NCBI GenBank assembly: GCA_963932145.1
Contig: OZ010596.1
Coordinates: 88,123,323 to 88,187,322, forward strand
Length of the DNA stretch: 64,000 bases
Source of the DNA: Acanthosepion lycidas
Lineage: Eukaryota; Mollusca; Cephalopoda; Sepiida; Sepiidae
Direction of reading: 5' to 3'
Shown here in pieces: positions 31,160 through 42,166 of the stretch. Position 1 is the first letter of the stretch. Each line of letters starts with the position of its first letter. Under the pieces are notes generated by a model, which was given only the letters and a program-made list of their open reading frames with translations, was not told the DNA's origin and made no database searches. A program made the position numbers and the translations under genes.

Positions 31160-31368
31160 TACTTTCATACCTGATGATGTCTGTAGGAACAGATGAAAGC
31201 TTGTAAAAAATTAAAAAGACCTCATGCAACTGGAATTTATAAACGGGGATCATATCATTCGTATACAGGTTTGGGGTTGATGTATCTTATTTATTTTGTT
31301 TGCAACGATGTATTCTCGCCATTTAAATCATAACCTCTATATTTGTTTTTTGTATGAATGATTCATGA

Positions 31369-31375
<7 letters not shown>
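31160..31375. other. CTGATGATG..GAAAGCTTG motif and half-palindrome
   Basis: ACCTGATGATGTCTGTAGGA then ACAGATGAAAGCTTG (31171-31205) places a TCTGT/ACAGA stem between CTGATGA and GAAA. Further right is the half-palindrome. No coding frame supported between 30876 and 31372. Confidence 0.35.

Positions 31376-31408
<33 letters not shown>
31373..31408. repeat. (TA)n microsatellite
   Basis: About 18 units. Confidence 0.95.
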
Positions 31409-31412
<4 letters not shown>

Positions 31413-31489
31413 ATGGACTCTCTCGTCGGTTTCAACGTATGAGGATCTGCCAGCTTATTGATTCAGTTATGAAAGTTTATGCGATAATC

Positions 31490-31707
31490 ATAAGTGGCAT
31501 TTAAGACCCGCTAGTGATTTACAAAGGAGGCCACATATGGAACAGGTGTGAGAATTTTGAGATGAGATCACTGTTAGATTGGCTGACCTTTTAGATCTTG
31601 CTCTCGCTTCTTGAAGATGATTCAGATAAGCAGATTGAAAATTGCTGAGTCCACTAAAACACATTGATCTCCATTCTACCCGCTCCAAAGCTAAGTGCTC
31701 AAGGGTG

Positions 31708-31708
<1 letters not shown>
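31490..31708 (-). pseudogene. L-D LINE extreme C-terminus with C2H2 zinc finger
   Basis: The minus strand reads LERVEWRSMCFSGLSNFQSA, a basic linker, then HTCSICGLLCKSLAGLKCHL: C-x2-C and a following His as in the terminal C2H2 finger of a group of animal LINEs. It is the natural continuation of 28234-28545. (TA)n borders it on its 5' side. A LINE ORF end, not a transcription factor gene. Confidence 0.75.

Positions 31709-31762
<54 letters not shown>
31709..31762. repeat. (TA)n microsatellite
   Basis: About 26 units separating L-D from the LTR. Confidence 0.95.
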
Positions 31763-31763
<1 letters not shown>

Positions 31764-32135
31764 CAAATATATGTATTAAACAAAACAATTTTACAATGGA
31801 CATACACAATAATATTTGTGTGAGTGTGAACGTTTGTGTCTGTTCTTTGGTGAATGTTCGTATTTTGGTGAATGTTCGTACATACGTGTATGTGTGTAAT
31901 GTTCATAGCATCTTCCCAGAAGTGGGAAACGTTGTATTTGTGAGAGCTCTCACTATAGTGGTGATTGCTGAAATGAAGAAATGAAAAAGAGGATTTACCT
32001 CACCTCCACACGAGGCGGGATGCAGCACAAGGCCTGAAGGAAAGAGAATAACGCAAGAGGTTGCCCAGTATTTATAGTACAGGGAGAGTGACCCCTAGTG
32101 ACAATTTGGGAATTAAGGAGGAGCTAACTTTGACA
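31763..32135 (-). mobile_element. LT1 solo LTR, truncated copy
   Basis: Minus strand starts TGTCAAAGTTAGCTCCTCCT (from 32135) and includes ACTATAAATACTGGGC (TATA-like), GAAAACG-like and TTTAATACATATATTTGTTA blocks matching 7193-7720. The far end is replaced by (TA)n, so about 150 bases are missing. Confidence 0.75.
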
Positions 32136-32164
32136 GAGGTACCTAGAAAAAAAGCTGACTGAAT

Positions 32165-32700
32165 ATATAGTAGTTCCTACTATACATCTCAAGTTTCTTG
32201 ACAAAATTCAAAGAAGGATCTGCAATGTAATCAGTTCTGATTTGGCATCTCGACTTCAGTCACTTTCTCATCAATGTGACATAGTTTTCCACTGTTTTTT
32301 CTGCAAATATTTCCCTGGCAATTGTTTCTGATGAGCTTTTTTCTAGGTACCTCAATTACATGAATTTAAGTCTTCTACTAGATTGGCAGATAGGTCTCAG
32401 CATTTTAGTGTTCAACTAGCTAAATACAACCACCACTTCTACTAAAATAGTTTTTTTTTTTTTTTTGCACTTCTTACCTGTGGAACTCCCTTCTGTTTTC
32501 TTGCTTGCCTGCCACCTACAATCTTCAAAAATTTAAATGTAACATCAATTGCCATCTTCTGTTTTTTTGAACCCTGTTCTTTTATTGTTTTTTTTTTTGC
32601 ATTTCTCCTCACTAATATCTTCTGATTATCTTTCACTCCCTGTAGCCCCCCCACTGCATCTTAGTGGCTTTATCACCTTGCTTGGAGTGAAGTGATAAAA
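32165..32700 (+). pseudogene. L-A LINE C-terminus and 3' UTR
   Basis: Decayed blocks LDKIQRRICNVISSDLASRL, FFCKYFPGNC, LPACLPPTIF-type drift and the 3' end GTGGCTTTATCACCTTGCTT, GGAGTGAAGTGATAAAA. Frame breaks throughout. Confidence 0.75.
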
Positions 32701-32927
32701 AATAAAAATTGAACTATTATGCCCTCATACATCAAAACTGACAGAAGAGTGCACACACATACACACACACAAAGAAAAAAATATAATAAAGGGATGTTGA
32801 AAAGATTTTGCCCTGACCCACTTCCCAAATTCTGAGAGTTATTTCAAGCATTAGGCTGAAAGTGTGTTCTTTTATATTGAAAAAGGCTAATTTATAGGAG
32901 CATTCTTCTGATTTGGGAATTTGTTTC

Positions 32928-33363
32928 TGATGTAATGAATATGCATACACCTGGGTTCCCCCTCACAGTAATATGATTGGCTGGTGTCAGCCATAAATAC
33001 AGACTGATGTGGAGGTACAGGAAGGACGCCTATTGGAACATTTTCTAATAAACTGACCAAAAATACATTTTCTAATAAAATGACTGATGTAATGAATATG
33101 CAAACACCTGTGTCAGTAATATGATTGGCTGGTGTCAGCTATAAATATAAACTGATATGGAGGATACCTATTGACGACGCCTATTGTCTTTGCCTATTGC
33201 CTATGCCTATTGCCTACCACTACGACGAGGACCAGTCCATTACGGTTACCTGATAGATTGTCCTACTCGGTTACAGTAGTCCAAAACCACTTTGCTACTT
33301 CAAACGAATATATCCCTTTCCGGGACATATCAGCATATATATATAGATATATATACATATATG

Positions 33364-33410
<47 letters not shown>

Positions 33411-33529
33411 CTTTGCCTACGACGAGTACCAGTCCCTTACGATTACCTGCTAGATTGTCCTACCTGGTTACAGGAGTCAACAACCACTTTGCTACTTCAA
33501 ACAAATATATCCCTTTCCGGGATATATCA
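32928..33529 (+). mobile_element. LTR family LT3 with internal duplications, 5-bp target duplication
   Basis: GTTTC is present at 32923-32927 and 33530-33534. The element reads TGATGTAATG...GATATATCA. The 5' half (TGATGTAATGAATATGCA.., ATGATTGGCTGGTGTCAG, CATAAATACA) is duplicated at 32928-33055 and 33082-33200, each with CCAAT-like and TATA-like boxes. The 3' half (CGACGAG(G/T)ACCAGTCC, CTTTCCGGGA(C/T)ATATCAG) is also duplicated, at 33220-33335 and 33417-33529, around a (TA)n tract (33337-33408). Two partial LTRs or slippage could explain it; the flanking duplicate says it is one insertion. No ORF. Confidence 0.75.
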
Positions 33530-33534
33530 GTTTC

Positions 33535-33829
33535 AAATCATTTACTGAATGAAGTCAATAGAAAGTGAGAAATTTTCAAATGTTGAACTTGGGACCATCA
33601 TGAATTTACTGTTCTTTCCGAAGTAAACCCCTATGAGGATTGAGGGACAAGTGCCCATTAAACACAAATGTAAAGAAATGATTTTTCATCTCCCAGCATC
33701 AATATTTGGAGATCCAAAATGCAGCATTGTTCTGGAAGACCTTTCATAGTGCCAACCCCTGAAACTGATCATGTCCATGACCCAATTTACAATGTTTAGT
33801 TTTAGTTTAGTTTTTCCTTCTGCTTGTGC
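33535..33829. other. Unassigned, no gene
   Basis: No recognised coding or repeat family. Confidence 0.4.
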
Positions 33830-34075
33830 TGTTAGGCATCATGGAGAAACACAGTTATCTGTCATCAGCAAAACAAGTGGCCTGAAGGAGAGATATCTTG
33901 TGGGCTCTGAGAGTGTCTGCCTCTGAGTCGCCCCAGCGTCTTCTTGGTCTGCCTCTTGCTCTCCAGCCAGAGTACCTGAGGGTGTATGCTCATAGGGCTG
34001 GTTGGTTGATAAGCATACAAGTGAGGTGCCTGAACAACTTGATCCTCTGCTGTTCGATGTCTTGTATGATTGGTA
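33830..34075 (-). pseudogene. LINE ORF C-terminal fragment (another family)
   Basis: Minus strand, across frames: QRIKLFRHLTCMLINQPA, RAYTLRYSGWRARGRPRRRW, GDSEADTLRAHKISLLQATC. The RWGHLxRM...RGRPRxRW pattern is typical of the end of non-LTR ORF2 proteins. The family is not named. Confidence 0.55.
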
Positions 34076-34194
34076 TTGCTCCTACCATATCTCTTACTGC
34101 CTCATTCCTGTCTCACCTGGTCTTGTTCACTGCTTTCCTTAGGCATTTCCTCTTACAAGTGATAAGTTTCCTCACAAGGGTTTTTGTTACAATA

Positions 34195-34757
34195 CCAAAC
34201 TTTAAGTGGAACTCGTACATACGATCCATTGCTAAAGATGCAGGTAAAATGGTCAGTCCCCTGTACCGCTCCAGGAAGTAACTGACTCCTCATACTCTAC
34301 CTACCAGATCATGAGCCAGATCAAGCTGGAAACGGAGTACTGTTGTCATATTTTGTCAGTAGCTTCTCAGTCCTCATTTTCCAGTATCGATAGAGTTCAA
34401 AAGCGTCTCTGAGTCTTTTTGGGTCAAAAATTTATTTCCACCCTTCAACCTCTCTCCCACAGGGAGGATTTGGCAAGCCTCTTTCTTCTCTATTCTTACT
34501 ACCATCGAAAGTGCTTGGAAGTACTTGGTTCTGCCAGGTCTAACCTTTATGGCTAGGATTTACCATGCCAATTATATTCTAGCAAACCACCCATATTCCC
34601 TGTCTTCCATCAGTGAGAAGTAAATTTCACTCAAACAGTTTCTTCCTGTGAACCACTGCTCTATGGAATCAACTCCCAAAAGGATGTTTCCCTAATCACT
34701 ATAATCTTAACCTGTTCAAGTCTAGGGTAAACTGTTATCTTTCCCTTCTATTCATAT
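34195..34757 (+). pseudogene. Jockey/L-A-related LINE C-terminus
   Basis: WNSYIRSIAKDAGKMVSPLY then, with frame breaks, QIKLETEYCCHIL, IDRVQKRL, LQPLSHREDLASLFLLYSYY, HRKCLEVL, and NQLPKGCFPNHYNLNLFKSR near the end at about 34745. The order matches L-A but with clear differences, so it may be a sister family. Its right end is cut by an LTR at 34758. Confidence 0.7.
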
Positions 34758-35058
34758 TGTTATAATCCGTGCTAAGGGAATAAACACTTAACACCAGGTG
34801 GATAATAGAAGAAAGGTTTATTGTACAAAACCAGTACAATATGAAATACGGTACAGTTATACGCACAGGTCAATCTAGTAGTCAGTGCCACTAATTGGAA
34901 GGTTGGATGTGTTTGCGTTGTCTCACTCTCACTCTTCCTTGAATCTCTCGTAGACAGTTGATTTTATAGGTACTTAATTTATATATATAATTATAGTGTA
35001 ATTATTCATGGGGGTGACTGGTTACTCCATTACATCATGTATAAACTGCCTCTTAACA
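34758..35058 (-). mobile_element. LT4 LTR-like copy, minus strand
   Basis: Read on the minus strand: TGTTAAGAGGCAGTTTATAC, a TCACCCCCATGA block, ACCTATAAAATC (TATA-like), CAACCTTCCAATTAGTGGCA, GTACAATAAACCTTTC (polyadenylation signal) and a terminal GGATTATAACA. The same order, opposite strand, is at 35850-36602. TGTT..AACA termini fit an LTR, but flanking 5-mers do not match. Confidence 0.6.
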
Positions 35059-35139
35059 TAACCCTCTTCCATGAGTGGACTCCAAATTTTGTAAAGAGTG
35101 AGCCTTACTGTAAAAAAAAAAAATACTTGGTCAAAAGAA

Positions 35140-35800
35140 TTAGAGACACTCAAGATATCCAAAGAATGTACTTGGTTTATAATTCATGAGCAATTGGGTA
35201 TGCAGAAGCTGTTAACCAATTATTGTTAAAATAATGACTTCCTATTTATTTTGTAGCATTTTCAGCAACCTGGAATTTATTTGTCACTGTTGATCGAGAG
35301 GCCAAACAATGATCCATGAGGTGGTAGCACTAATAAATGAAGAAAGTCAGAACATAAAAAGCAGCAGGAAAGGTCATAGCCACATTTTCTTCTTTTTTTT
35401 TTTTAGTGGGGGGGGGGGGTTAAAGAATGTATTTTGATGATTGGTTATCATTAGGGCAAAAAACTTAATGTAGAATGCTGTGCCAATTAAAGGAAGCATT
35501 GAAAGATAAAATGACGAGGGACAATGTAGAAAGGTGTTCTCTTTTTACGGAACAATGCGAGTTTTCACAGATGCTGGATATCTTGAAAGATTTATGGATT
35601 GAGACCAGCCACCATCCTCACCAGATCTTGCTCCATTTGACTATTTCCTATTTCTGAACTTTAAAAATGGGAGGACATTTTTTTCATGTTTTATACATGA
35701 TAGCAACAGAACAGTATGTGGTGTGGAAAAAGTGATGGCCTTTTTTATTTAACTTTTATAGAACAAAAATAAATTACAATAGTTTCAGAAAATTTATAAG
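35140..35800 (+). pseudogene. Tc1/mariner transposase remnant
   Basis: The clearest block is PSSPDLAPFDYFLFLNFKNG (35612-35671), the third-aspartate motif of mariner-type transposases (xPYSPDLAPxDYFLF). Upstream, LCQLKEALKDKMTRDNVERC and EQCEFSQMLDILKDLWIET-like pieces lie in other frames. Poly-T and poly-G runs (35392-35420) interrupt it. It lies between two inverted LT4 copies. No inverted ends found. Confidence 0.65.
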
Positions 35801-35849
35801 TATTTCCACATCAAAACAATTATGGTTAATGAAACAGTTATGATTAATG

Positions 35850-36602
35850 AGCCATTGGAATAACCTGTCACCCCCATGAGTGACTACACTAAGTAGTAAC
35901 TACCTATAAGTATCCGTAAGGCAATGGACTATAGAGTCTAGCTGCAACCTGTTCCAGCTAAACAGTCGAACTCTCTGCCTTCGGGCAGAGAGGAACCTGG
36001 ACGAGGCTCTGCCACATGGCAGAGTCTCATTCGGGGAGGTTGACTGACCCTGAACCCATTTATACAGATTCAAAAGGGAATATTTTTGGCCGAGCCTACG
36101 GGCTCAGAGAACCCACTTAAACCTGACCTTGTGCCACATGCAACCCTCGTGGGAGGGTAGCTAAATATACTAGCTGGGATCTGTTCCAGCTGTGCTGCCA
36201 AACTCTCTGCCTCTGGACAGAGAGGATCCCCAGACGTGGCTATGCCGAAGGGCAGAGTCTCATCTTGGAAAACAGCTACCAGATCCTGTTTTATATGGGT
36301 CTACGGGGAATTTTTGGCTGAGCTTACAGGCTCGGATACCCCACATTAAATTTAGCCCTGTGCCACATCTGATTGCATGGGGCGGTTAGTAACTATACTA
36401 GCTGGGATCTGTTGAGTACGACTCAGACTTATGCAAGAACTACCAACCTTCCAATAGTAGCACTCACTACTGAATTGACTTGTGACGATCGTGCGCATAA
36501 CTGTTACCTTATTTCTTATTGTACTAGTTTTACAATAAACCTTTACTTACTTTATCTACCGTGTTTGTCAAGTATATATTACTATTAGTACGGAATATAA
36601 CA
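35850..36602 (+). mobile_element. LT4 LTR-like copy, plus strand, enlarged by a tandem insert
   Basis: TGTCACCCCCATGAGTGACT, ACCTATAAGTATCC (TATA-like), the tandem hairpin repeat (35939-36412), CAACCTTCCAATAGTAGCAC, TACAATAAACCTTTAC and terminal GGAATATAACA. Inverted relative to 34758-35058. Confidence 0.6.
35939..36412 (+). repeat. Two-copy 228-232 bp tandem repeat rich in GC hairpins
   Basis: Units start at 35939, 36171 and (partial) 36399 with TAGCTG(C/G). Each unit holds several stem-loops: CTCTCTGCCTTCGGGCAGAG (35971-35990), GCTCTGCCACATGGCAGAG (36006-36024), GAGCCTACGGGCTC (36092-36105), and equivalents in unit 2. Each also carries a CCTTGTGCCACAT or CCTGTGCCACAT block like the SINE tails. 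Distinctly GC-richer than surroundings. Confidence 0.85.
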
Positions 36603-36604
36603 AT

Positions 36605-36725
36605 TTAAAACAAACTATTAAAACATTCAAAATACATCCCTTCATATTCGACACAATGCTGAACCCTATTGGCAACACTTTTACAAACCATTTCATACAT
36701 TTCTATATTAATTTAAGGAAAATTT
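36605..36725 (-). pseudogene. Mariner transposase C-terminal remnant
   Basis: Minus strand reads MYEMVCKSVANRVQHCVEYE and GMYFECFNSLF, resembling the mariner C-terminal WxxRxxxCIxxxGxYFE pattern. Only about 35 residues; no ends. Confidence 0.45.
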
Positions 36726-37640
36726 ATCAGAATTTGCTTCTTTTAATTTGTAGGGAAATGAAATAAAACCAATAAATAAAATAATAATAAAATATTAAAA
36801 AAAAAAACAAATAAATTTATTTTCCCATGATGCAAGTTATAAAGAAACCAGAAAGAGTTTCTGGTCACATATGTGATTTTATGACCTCACTTCCAGAAAA
36901 TACAAAATCTTTTTCTTTCCACTTTCCAACGATATTGCTCAGATGTGTTTCAGCTATTTTTTTTTTATAATGATGTTCACCCTTTATAACATCCAAGAGA
37001 CAATCAAGCTAGAGGATTACAGAGTAAGAGGCACAGTTTATGATGATATGTGGGGAACATAACGGTTGACTCTAGAATTGAACAGGTTACTGATTGGAGA
37101 ACCATCCTATTAAATTAAAAAAAAAAAAACAGTCTATTTCTAAATTTGCATTAATACGATCATATTATATTTTATATCATTCGTTTCTACATCTGTGGTG
37201 TGTTTGGTTTATTTTGTTAAGTAACCCTTCACCAGTTTATGAAAGATGAAACTACTTTGCTTTGTTCCTTTTCAGTTCAATATGGGAATATGGGACCTGT
37301 TAACAAATGAAGGACAGTAAACAGCAGTAAGAAAAGTAAAGCTCCAGTGGATGCAGTCAATTTTTACAAACAGGCAATTTATGTTTAAGACTCCAAATTT
37401 CTAGACTCAAGATTGTTCCACGGGACAACAGCCGAGTGTTGATTCGTGAATTTGGAGATATAGTTATTGGGATCTCAATCAGTGAACTTGGATAGGGCAG
37501 ACATAGATTCAGTGGAAAAAGGGTGAGCAATAAAGTAATAAATAAGGATTACATGAGATATACTTAGACATAGTCAGCAGAAAAAGAACAAACAGCTACT
37601 TTAATTTAAATAAAGGGTTCTGTTTGAAATTCCCTAAAGG
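36726..37640. other. Unassigned, no gene
   Basis: A/T-rich, with homopolymers at 36799-36808 and 37119-37131. No family recognised. Confidence 0.4.
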
Positions 37641-37654
37641 TTACACAGATCAAC

Positions 37655-37745
37655 AACCACCTGACGAAGGCCAAAAGCAACAACACCTAAAACTTAATGA
37701 TAATAGCAACAAAGATGAAGACATGGGTCTGAGTGTGAGTAAAAT
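37655..37745 (+). repeat. R2 fragment
   Basis: ACCACCTGACGAAGGCC, GCAACAAAGATGAAGACATG and GGTCTGAGTGTGAGTAAA equivalents, strongly diverged. Confidence 0.5.
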
Positions 37746-37960
37746 GAATAAAGCTTAATAAATAAACCATATTTTATACACTGCATTTCAAATAAATATT
37801 TAGTGTGAATAAAACTTAATAAATAACTATCTAGTAATTCATATACATTTTATACATTGCATATCAAAAAAATAATGTGAATAAAGCTTAATAAATAAAT
37901 ATTGAGTAATCCATCTACATTTTATACACTGTATATCAAAGAAATATTTATTAGAGCCTA
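37735..37960 (+). repeat. About 80-bp tandem repeat, three copies
   Basis: Unit: GTGAATAAA(G/A)CTTAATAAAT, then ATTTTATACA(C/T)TGCAT(T/A)TCAAA. Starts near 37735, 37804 and 37877. Confidence 0.8.
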
Positions 37961-38507
37961 ACGTTTTATTTGCTGACTGATGACAACATCTGTCTGTGCA
38001 ATTAAGATGAAAGCCAGTTCATTCGACACAAATATAAACATATGACTGTTCTTTCTTTGAAATATCCTTAATTTTGTATCCTGAGATTAATAATCACATA
38101 GTTATTTTTTTTTTAAAGGGTAGCAAATCTGATTTGATCAAACAAAATATTTTATAACTTCATATCTTGCAAATGGTAAAATGCTGAAAATTGTAAAATT
38201 GATCTGCATTACTATGAAACTGTGAAAAAAATTCACCAAAGATCCTGGATGATTCTGATGTTGATCTAATAAGAACAAATTGAGGACTTTATCTGACTGA
38301 TCTGTTTCTGTATGAAGAGAAGAGCTATAACAAATATATCTTTATCAAGCTATGAAGTTGTTTGGCATTGTGGTAATGAGGGAATGTATAAGTTACAAAA
38401 TACTAATTTTAGTGGCAAAACATGAGAAATTGATCATTTTGGCCTCTTAAAAAGTAATCTGTAAAGAAAACTGAATGAAATAGGAAATAAAATGTATAAA
38501 GACCAAC
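37961..38507. other. Unassigned, no gene
   Basis: No recognised feature. Confidence 0.4.
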
Positions 38508-38770
38508 TTTCCCATTGCCTTTGATACAAATTCCTTTTCTTTATCTGTGAATTGCCATGATGTCTTGGGAAAGATGATAGAATGGTTTTCCCTTGGCTTT
38601 GATACAGATTCCTTTTCTTTATTATCTGTGAATTACCATAGCTTCTTAAGAAAGACTTTAGATGAGTTTCCAGTTGTCTTCTGCACAGATTTCTTTTTTT
38701 TAATTTTCTGTTAATTACAATGGTTCCTTGGAAAAAATAGTGGAGTGCTTTTCCATTGCCTTCTCTACAG
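38508..38770 (+). repeat. About 80-bp tandem repeat, 3.2 copies
   Basis: Unit contains TTTCCC(A/T)TTGCCTTTGATACA, ATTCCTTTTCTTTAT, CTGTGAATTACCAT and TTCTTGGGAAAGA. Starts near 38508, 38587, 38665 and a partial at 38749. Copies diverge 15-30 percent by eye. Confidence 0.8.
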
Positions 38771-40606
38771 TTTGAAATTCAGTTTAACTCCTCTTGGTTG
38801 CTATCCAAGGTTAGAGAGTTCAGCCTATCCTGCTATTTAATCTATAGCTGGTGGAAGAAGTGGTGGATTCATCCTTTTCTCAGGAGCTTTTATGTGAAAG
38901 AAAATGCAGCAGGATTGCTGGAATTCAGAAATGGCTTCTCAGTTCCAATTTCTGCACTGTCAACTTTTGTTCTGCACACACATCCTCCTAAAATATCGAT
39001 ATAAAATATCGATATTCTCCTTTGGCTTAAGCTGGTGCATATTGTTTTTTCACCAATTTTTAAGTGGGGGAGGGCCTGCCTTGAAAATTTAGCTTTCAAG
39101 ATCTTTCCTTTTATTTCTGCTAAAACATCTATTGTTGGCACTGATGGTAAAACAGTCCATTCATTCATCAGGCAGCCCGCTCACTCTTTTCTTATATATC
39201 ATTCTACTTCTAGTCTAATACCACAGGTTTACATGGTCAAGGCAACCTAAAGTTAACCAGCATTGATCCTGTAGGAATTTCTTTGGTCTTGTTGTTTATA
39301 CTAAATATCCAAACATCTGAATTCCAAACAATAATTTAAATAAAAATAAGGAAAACATGAGTATGCTTGTTAAGTAAATCAATTTTATTTACAAAAATAT
39401 ATGCAGGAACTCAAAAAAGTCAAAAAGGAGTAAAATATAGTCTGTAGTTAAGTTGAAGTCTTTGGTTAGTTGGGCCGCAGTAAAAATCCGCAGTTGAGAA
39501 AAAACTTTGATTGTCAGCAAATATTCACTGATTGTCGCCACTGTTGTTTTTGGAGATGATTTGTTTAAAGTCACCAATATGCTTCTTTTAGAAGGCATTT
39601 AAGCTCTGTAGCCACGTCTTTGAACAGCTTGGAAACAATTGCATCTCTGCTACTAAAAATCAAAATCTGTGGGATTTTATAAGAAATTTTTCCCAAAAGT
39701 AGGCACAAGAAAAATAGTATTTTAGTTTTCTCTGATTGGCCAAATATTTCACATGATGATGTTAATTTCTAACCAATAGACACTTTGATTTAAATGGTGT
39801 TTGTTGTCTTGTGGAATCTTTTTTGGCATATTTGTAAATATTGTCTTTATTGGGTAGAAAATAAAGTTTGGCCGTGTTTTAATATGGTATGTATGTCGGT
39901 ATGTAATTGTGTTGGAAATAGAGATTTTTATTTTCTATAAACCTGATCAATTGACTTTGGAACATCAGGTATTGCAAGCAACGTATGGTCTTGTGCCAGA
40001 CTTGGCAAAGTGTAGTAAATAGATAAAAAAATACAACAATTTTTAATGCCATGAGAACTAAACTGATTTTGAAAGCACTCGAGGGTCAGACTCAAACGGT
40101 CTTTCCCACACATATTAAAATAAACATTGATCATTTAATGTAAATTTATGAGCCAAATTCAAAGTGGTGGAAAAATCTGTAATGAAATGTTTTCTGTCAA
40201 TTTGACAACATTATCATATCGTGTAAGTTTTCACAAATTAAATAAGAGATCTTGAATGATTTTTTTTCTTTGCCTGAGGGCCCCTCATGGGCAAAAAGAA
40301 ACCTAATTTCACTGTTTCTTCCTTTTTGTTGTACTTTTTTTATCCAATAAATTTTACTGAATTTATTTTAATTTAATAATCAATATTTCTTATTCTGATC
40401 AAAGAAAATGTAATGGAAAACAAAATAAATTTTACTTTAAATTTTTCCTGGTTTTTCGGAAGCATCGACTAAAATTAAAAATCATTCAAATTTCTATTTG
40501 AAATATTCCATAGTATTTATTTTATTTTTTTTTCTGGAATTAGAAAATTTGGTAAATTTACATTTTAACACCCGAGCGTCATTCACTGCTGAACTATTTT
40601 CTTTCA
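38771..40606. other. Unassigned; possible LTR-like segment
   Basis: 39600-39870 has CTGATTGGCCAAAT (39731-39744), AATAAAGTTTGG (39861) and mixed composition resembling an LTR or promoter; no second copy was found. Open frames at 38756-39250 and 39389-39598 show no family motif. A CGATATAAAATATCGATATT mirror lies near 38996-39015. Confidence 0.35.
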
Positions 40607-40809
40607 GAAATTAGTACGTGCTTCCGTAAAGCGATTATTTTTTTGTACTTAATTTAAGAAGAAAGTTAACTTTCAAATATATGTAAACATCGACAAATAA
40701 AAGAATAACAAAAGAAAAAAAAATCTAACCCTAATTTGAAAGTTAACATTCTTCTTAAATTAAGTACCAAAAAAAAAAAAATCACTTTACGGAAGCGCGT
40801 ACTAATTTC
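40607..40809. repeat. Foldback element, about 72-bp arms
   Basis: Left arm 40607-40677 begins GAAATTAGTACGTGCTTCCG; right arm 40738-40809 is its complement with a few mismatches and a longer T/A run. Arms share GTACTTAATTTAAGAAGAA and GTTAACTTTCAAAT. Loop about 60 bases. Not bordered by (TA)n. Clear flanking duplicate not found. Confidence 0.9.
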
Positions 40810-42035
40810 TACAAGGAATTACTGTGAAGGAAGTAAATAGGCCCAAACGTCCACCAACAAAATTCAGCACTGAATTACTTATCAATAAGCCGGTAATGGC
40901 TGACGAAAGACCAGGAAAAAGTCCGATTGTTTTCGGGTCGTTAACATCCAAAAGTAAATGTATCATATGCCTATCAAATCCAGAACAGCAATGACAGTAA
41001 TGAATAAACACCGATACTGACACGATTTTGTTTGACTCCAGACACCTCGGCATACAAACATTGGACGTGAACAGACAAGAAAACTTATGGCGTATCAATT
41101 TAATACACTGTATTCATTCATGTCGATGTACTTATTATTCGCAAGTATTTTCTTGTTCTGATGTCAGGATGATGTTTTTATAGTCCAAATTGTTATGTAA
41201 ATCTATGTTTTAAAACCATTTCACGACACTCATTTGGGTCGCAAGAATTAGGCTGAAAAGCGCCGCTCTGGAATATAATTCGTTTTATGCTTTCGAACGG
41301 CAAGTTTTAAGAGAAACTAACTTCTATCAAAGGGTTACAAAGTTGTAGTGAGGTCACATAATTCATCTGAAACTATATTATTCATTTTTTAAATTGGAAT
41401 TCAAAAGAATGAAAAAACAAATTTACAAAGTTAGGCATATTTCAGTGAAAAATGTTTGTAAAATTCAGTCATGTTTTAGTTTTACAGTTTACTTAGCATG
41501 TTATGCACAATTATGGCATAACTGGGACCTTAATTTCAGATTTCTGGTAAAATAAATTAATTACCTCTAAAGTTACTGTTATTTTTTTTATACGAGTTCA
41601 TAGTTTCCGGCTAAAACGCTATCAGGACATATGTCACAACATTTAAGACTTGGGACCATAATTTTTAAAAAGTATCCTATTTTGAAATTTTGCATTGTGA
41701 TAGAGTGACATTTTACTTAAGAATATTTTACTGAGTCAGTAACCGTGACTAGAGACTCACTAGTTATGTTAGGTAGTTTAAAGAAAAGCCGACCATTTTT
41801 TCTCCCTTCATCCAAATATTGACATTTTTTGTTGTTCTGTTTTACACACACAATGAAAATAAAGATTCAAAATGAAATAAATCAAAAGTTAAAAGTAGAT
41901 TGTTTTATTTATTTATTAATGATTTCCTTGCCTTTTTGTCAAACAAATCTTTTTGAAACCCTTTCTGCAGCCTCGCTGAAACTTTTTGCTTGCTAGAGGT
42001 AAATGAATGAGAATGCAATGGTGAGACATCATGAA

Positions 42036-42038
<3 letters not shown>
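40810..42038. other. Unassigned, no gene
   Basis: The 98-codon minus frame at 40802-41098 has no recognisable domain and no proper start. Nothing else supported. Confidence 0.4.
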
Positions 42039-42091
<53 letters not shown>

Positions 42092-42124
42092 TGAACAGTC
42101 TGAAATAGATAATGAACAGTCTGT

Positions 42125-42166
<42 letters not shown>

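Noticed and set aside
32923..33534. A full retrovirus-like element
   Set aside because: No gag, protease, reverse transcriptase or integrase sequence near any of the LTRs; all appear solo.
40802..41098. 98-codon minus-strand frame as a gene
   Set aside because: No recognisable domain; its C-terminal codons fall within a foldback arm boundary; no start context.
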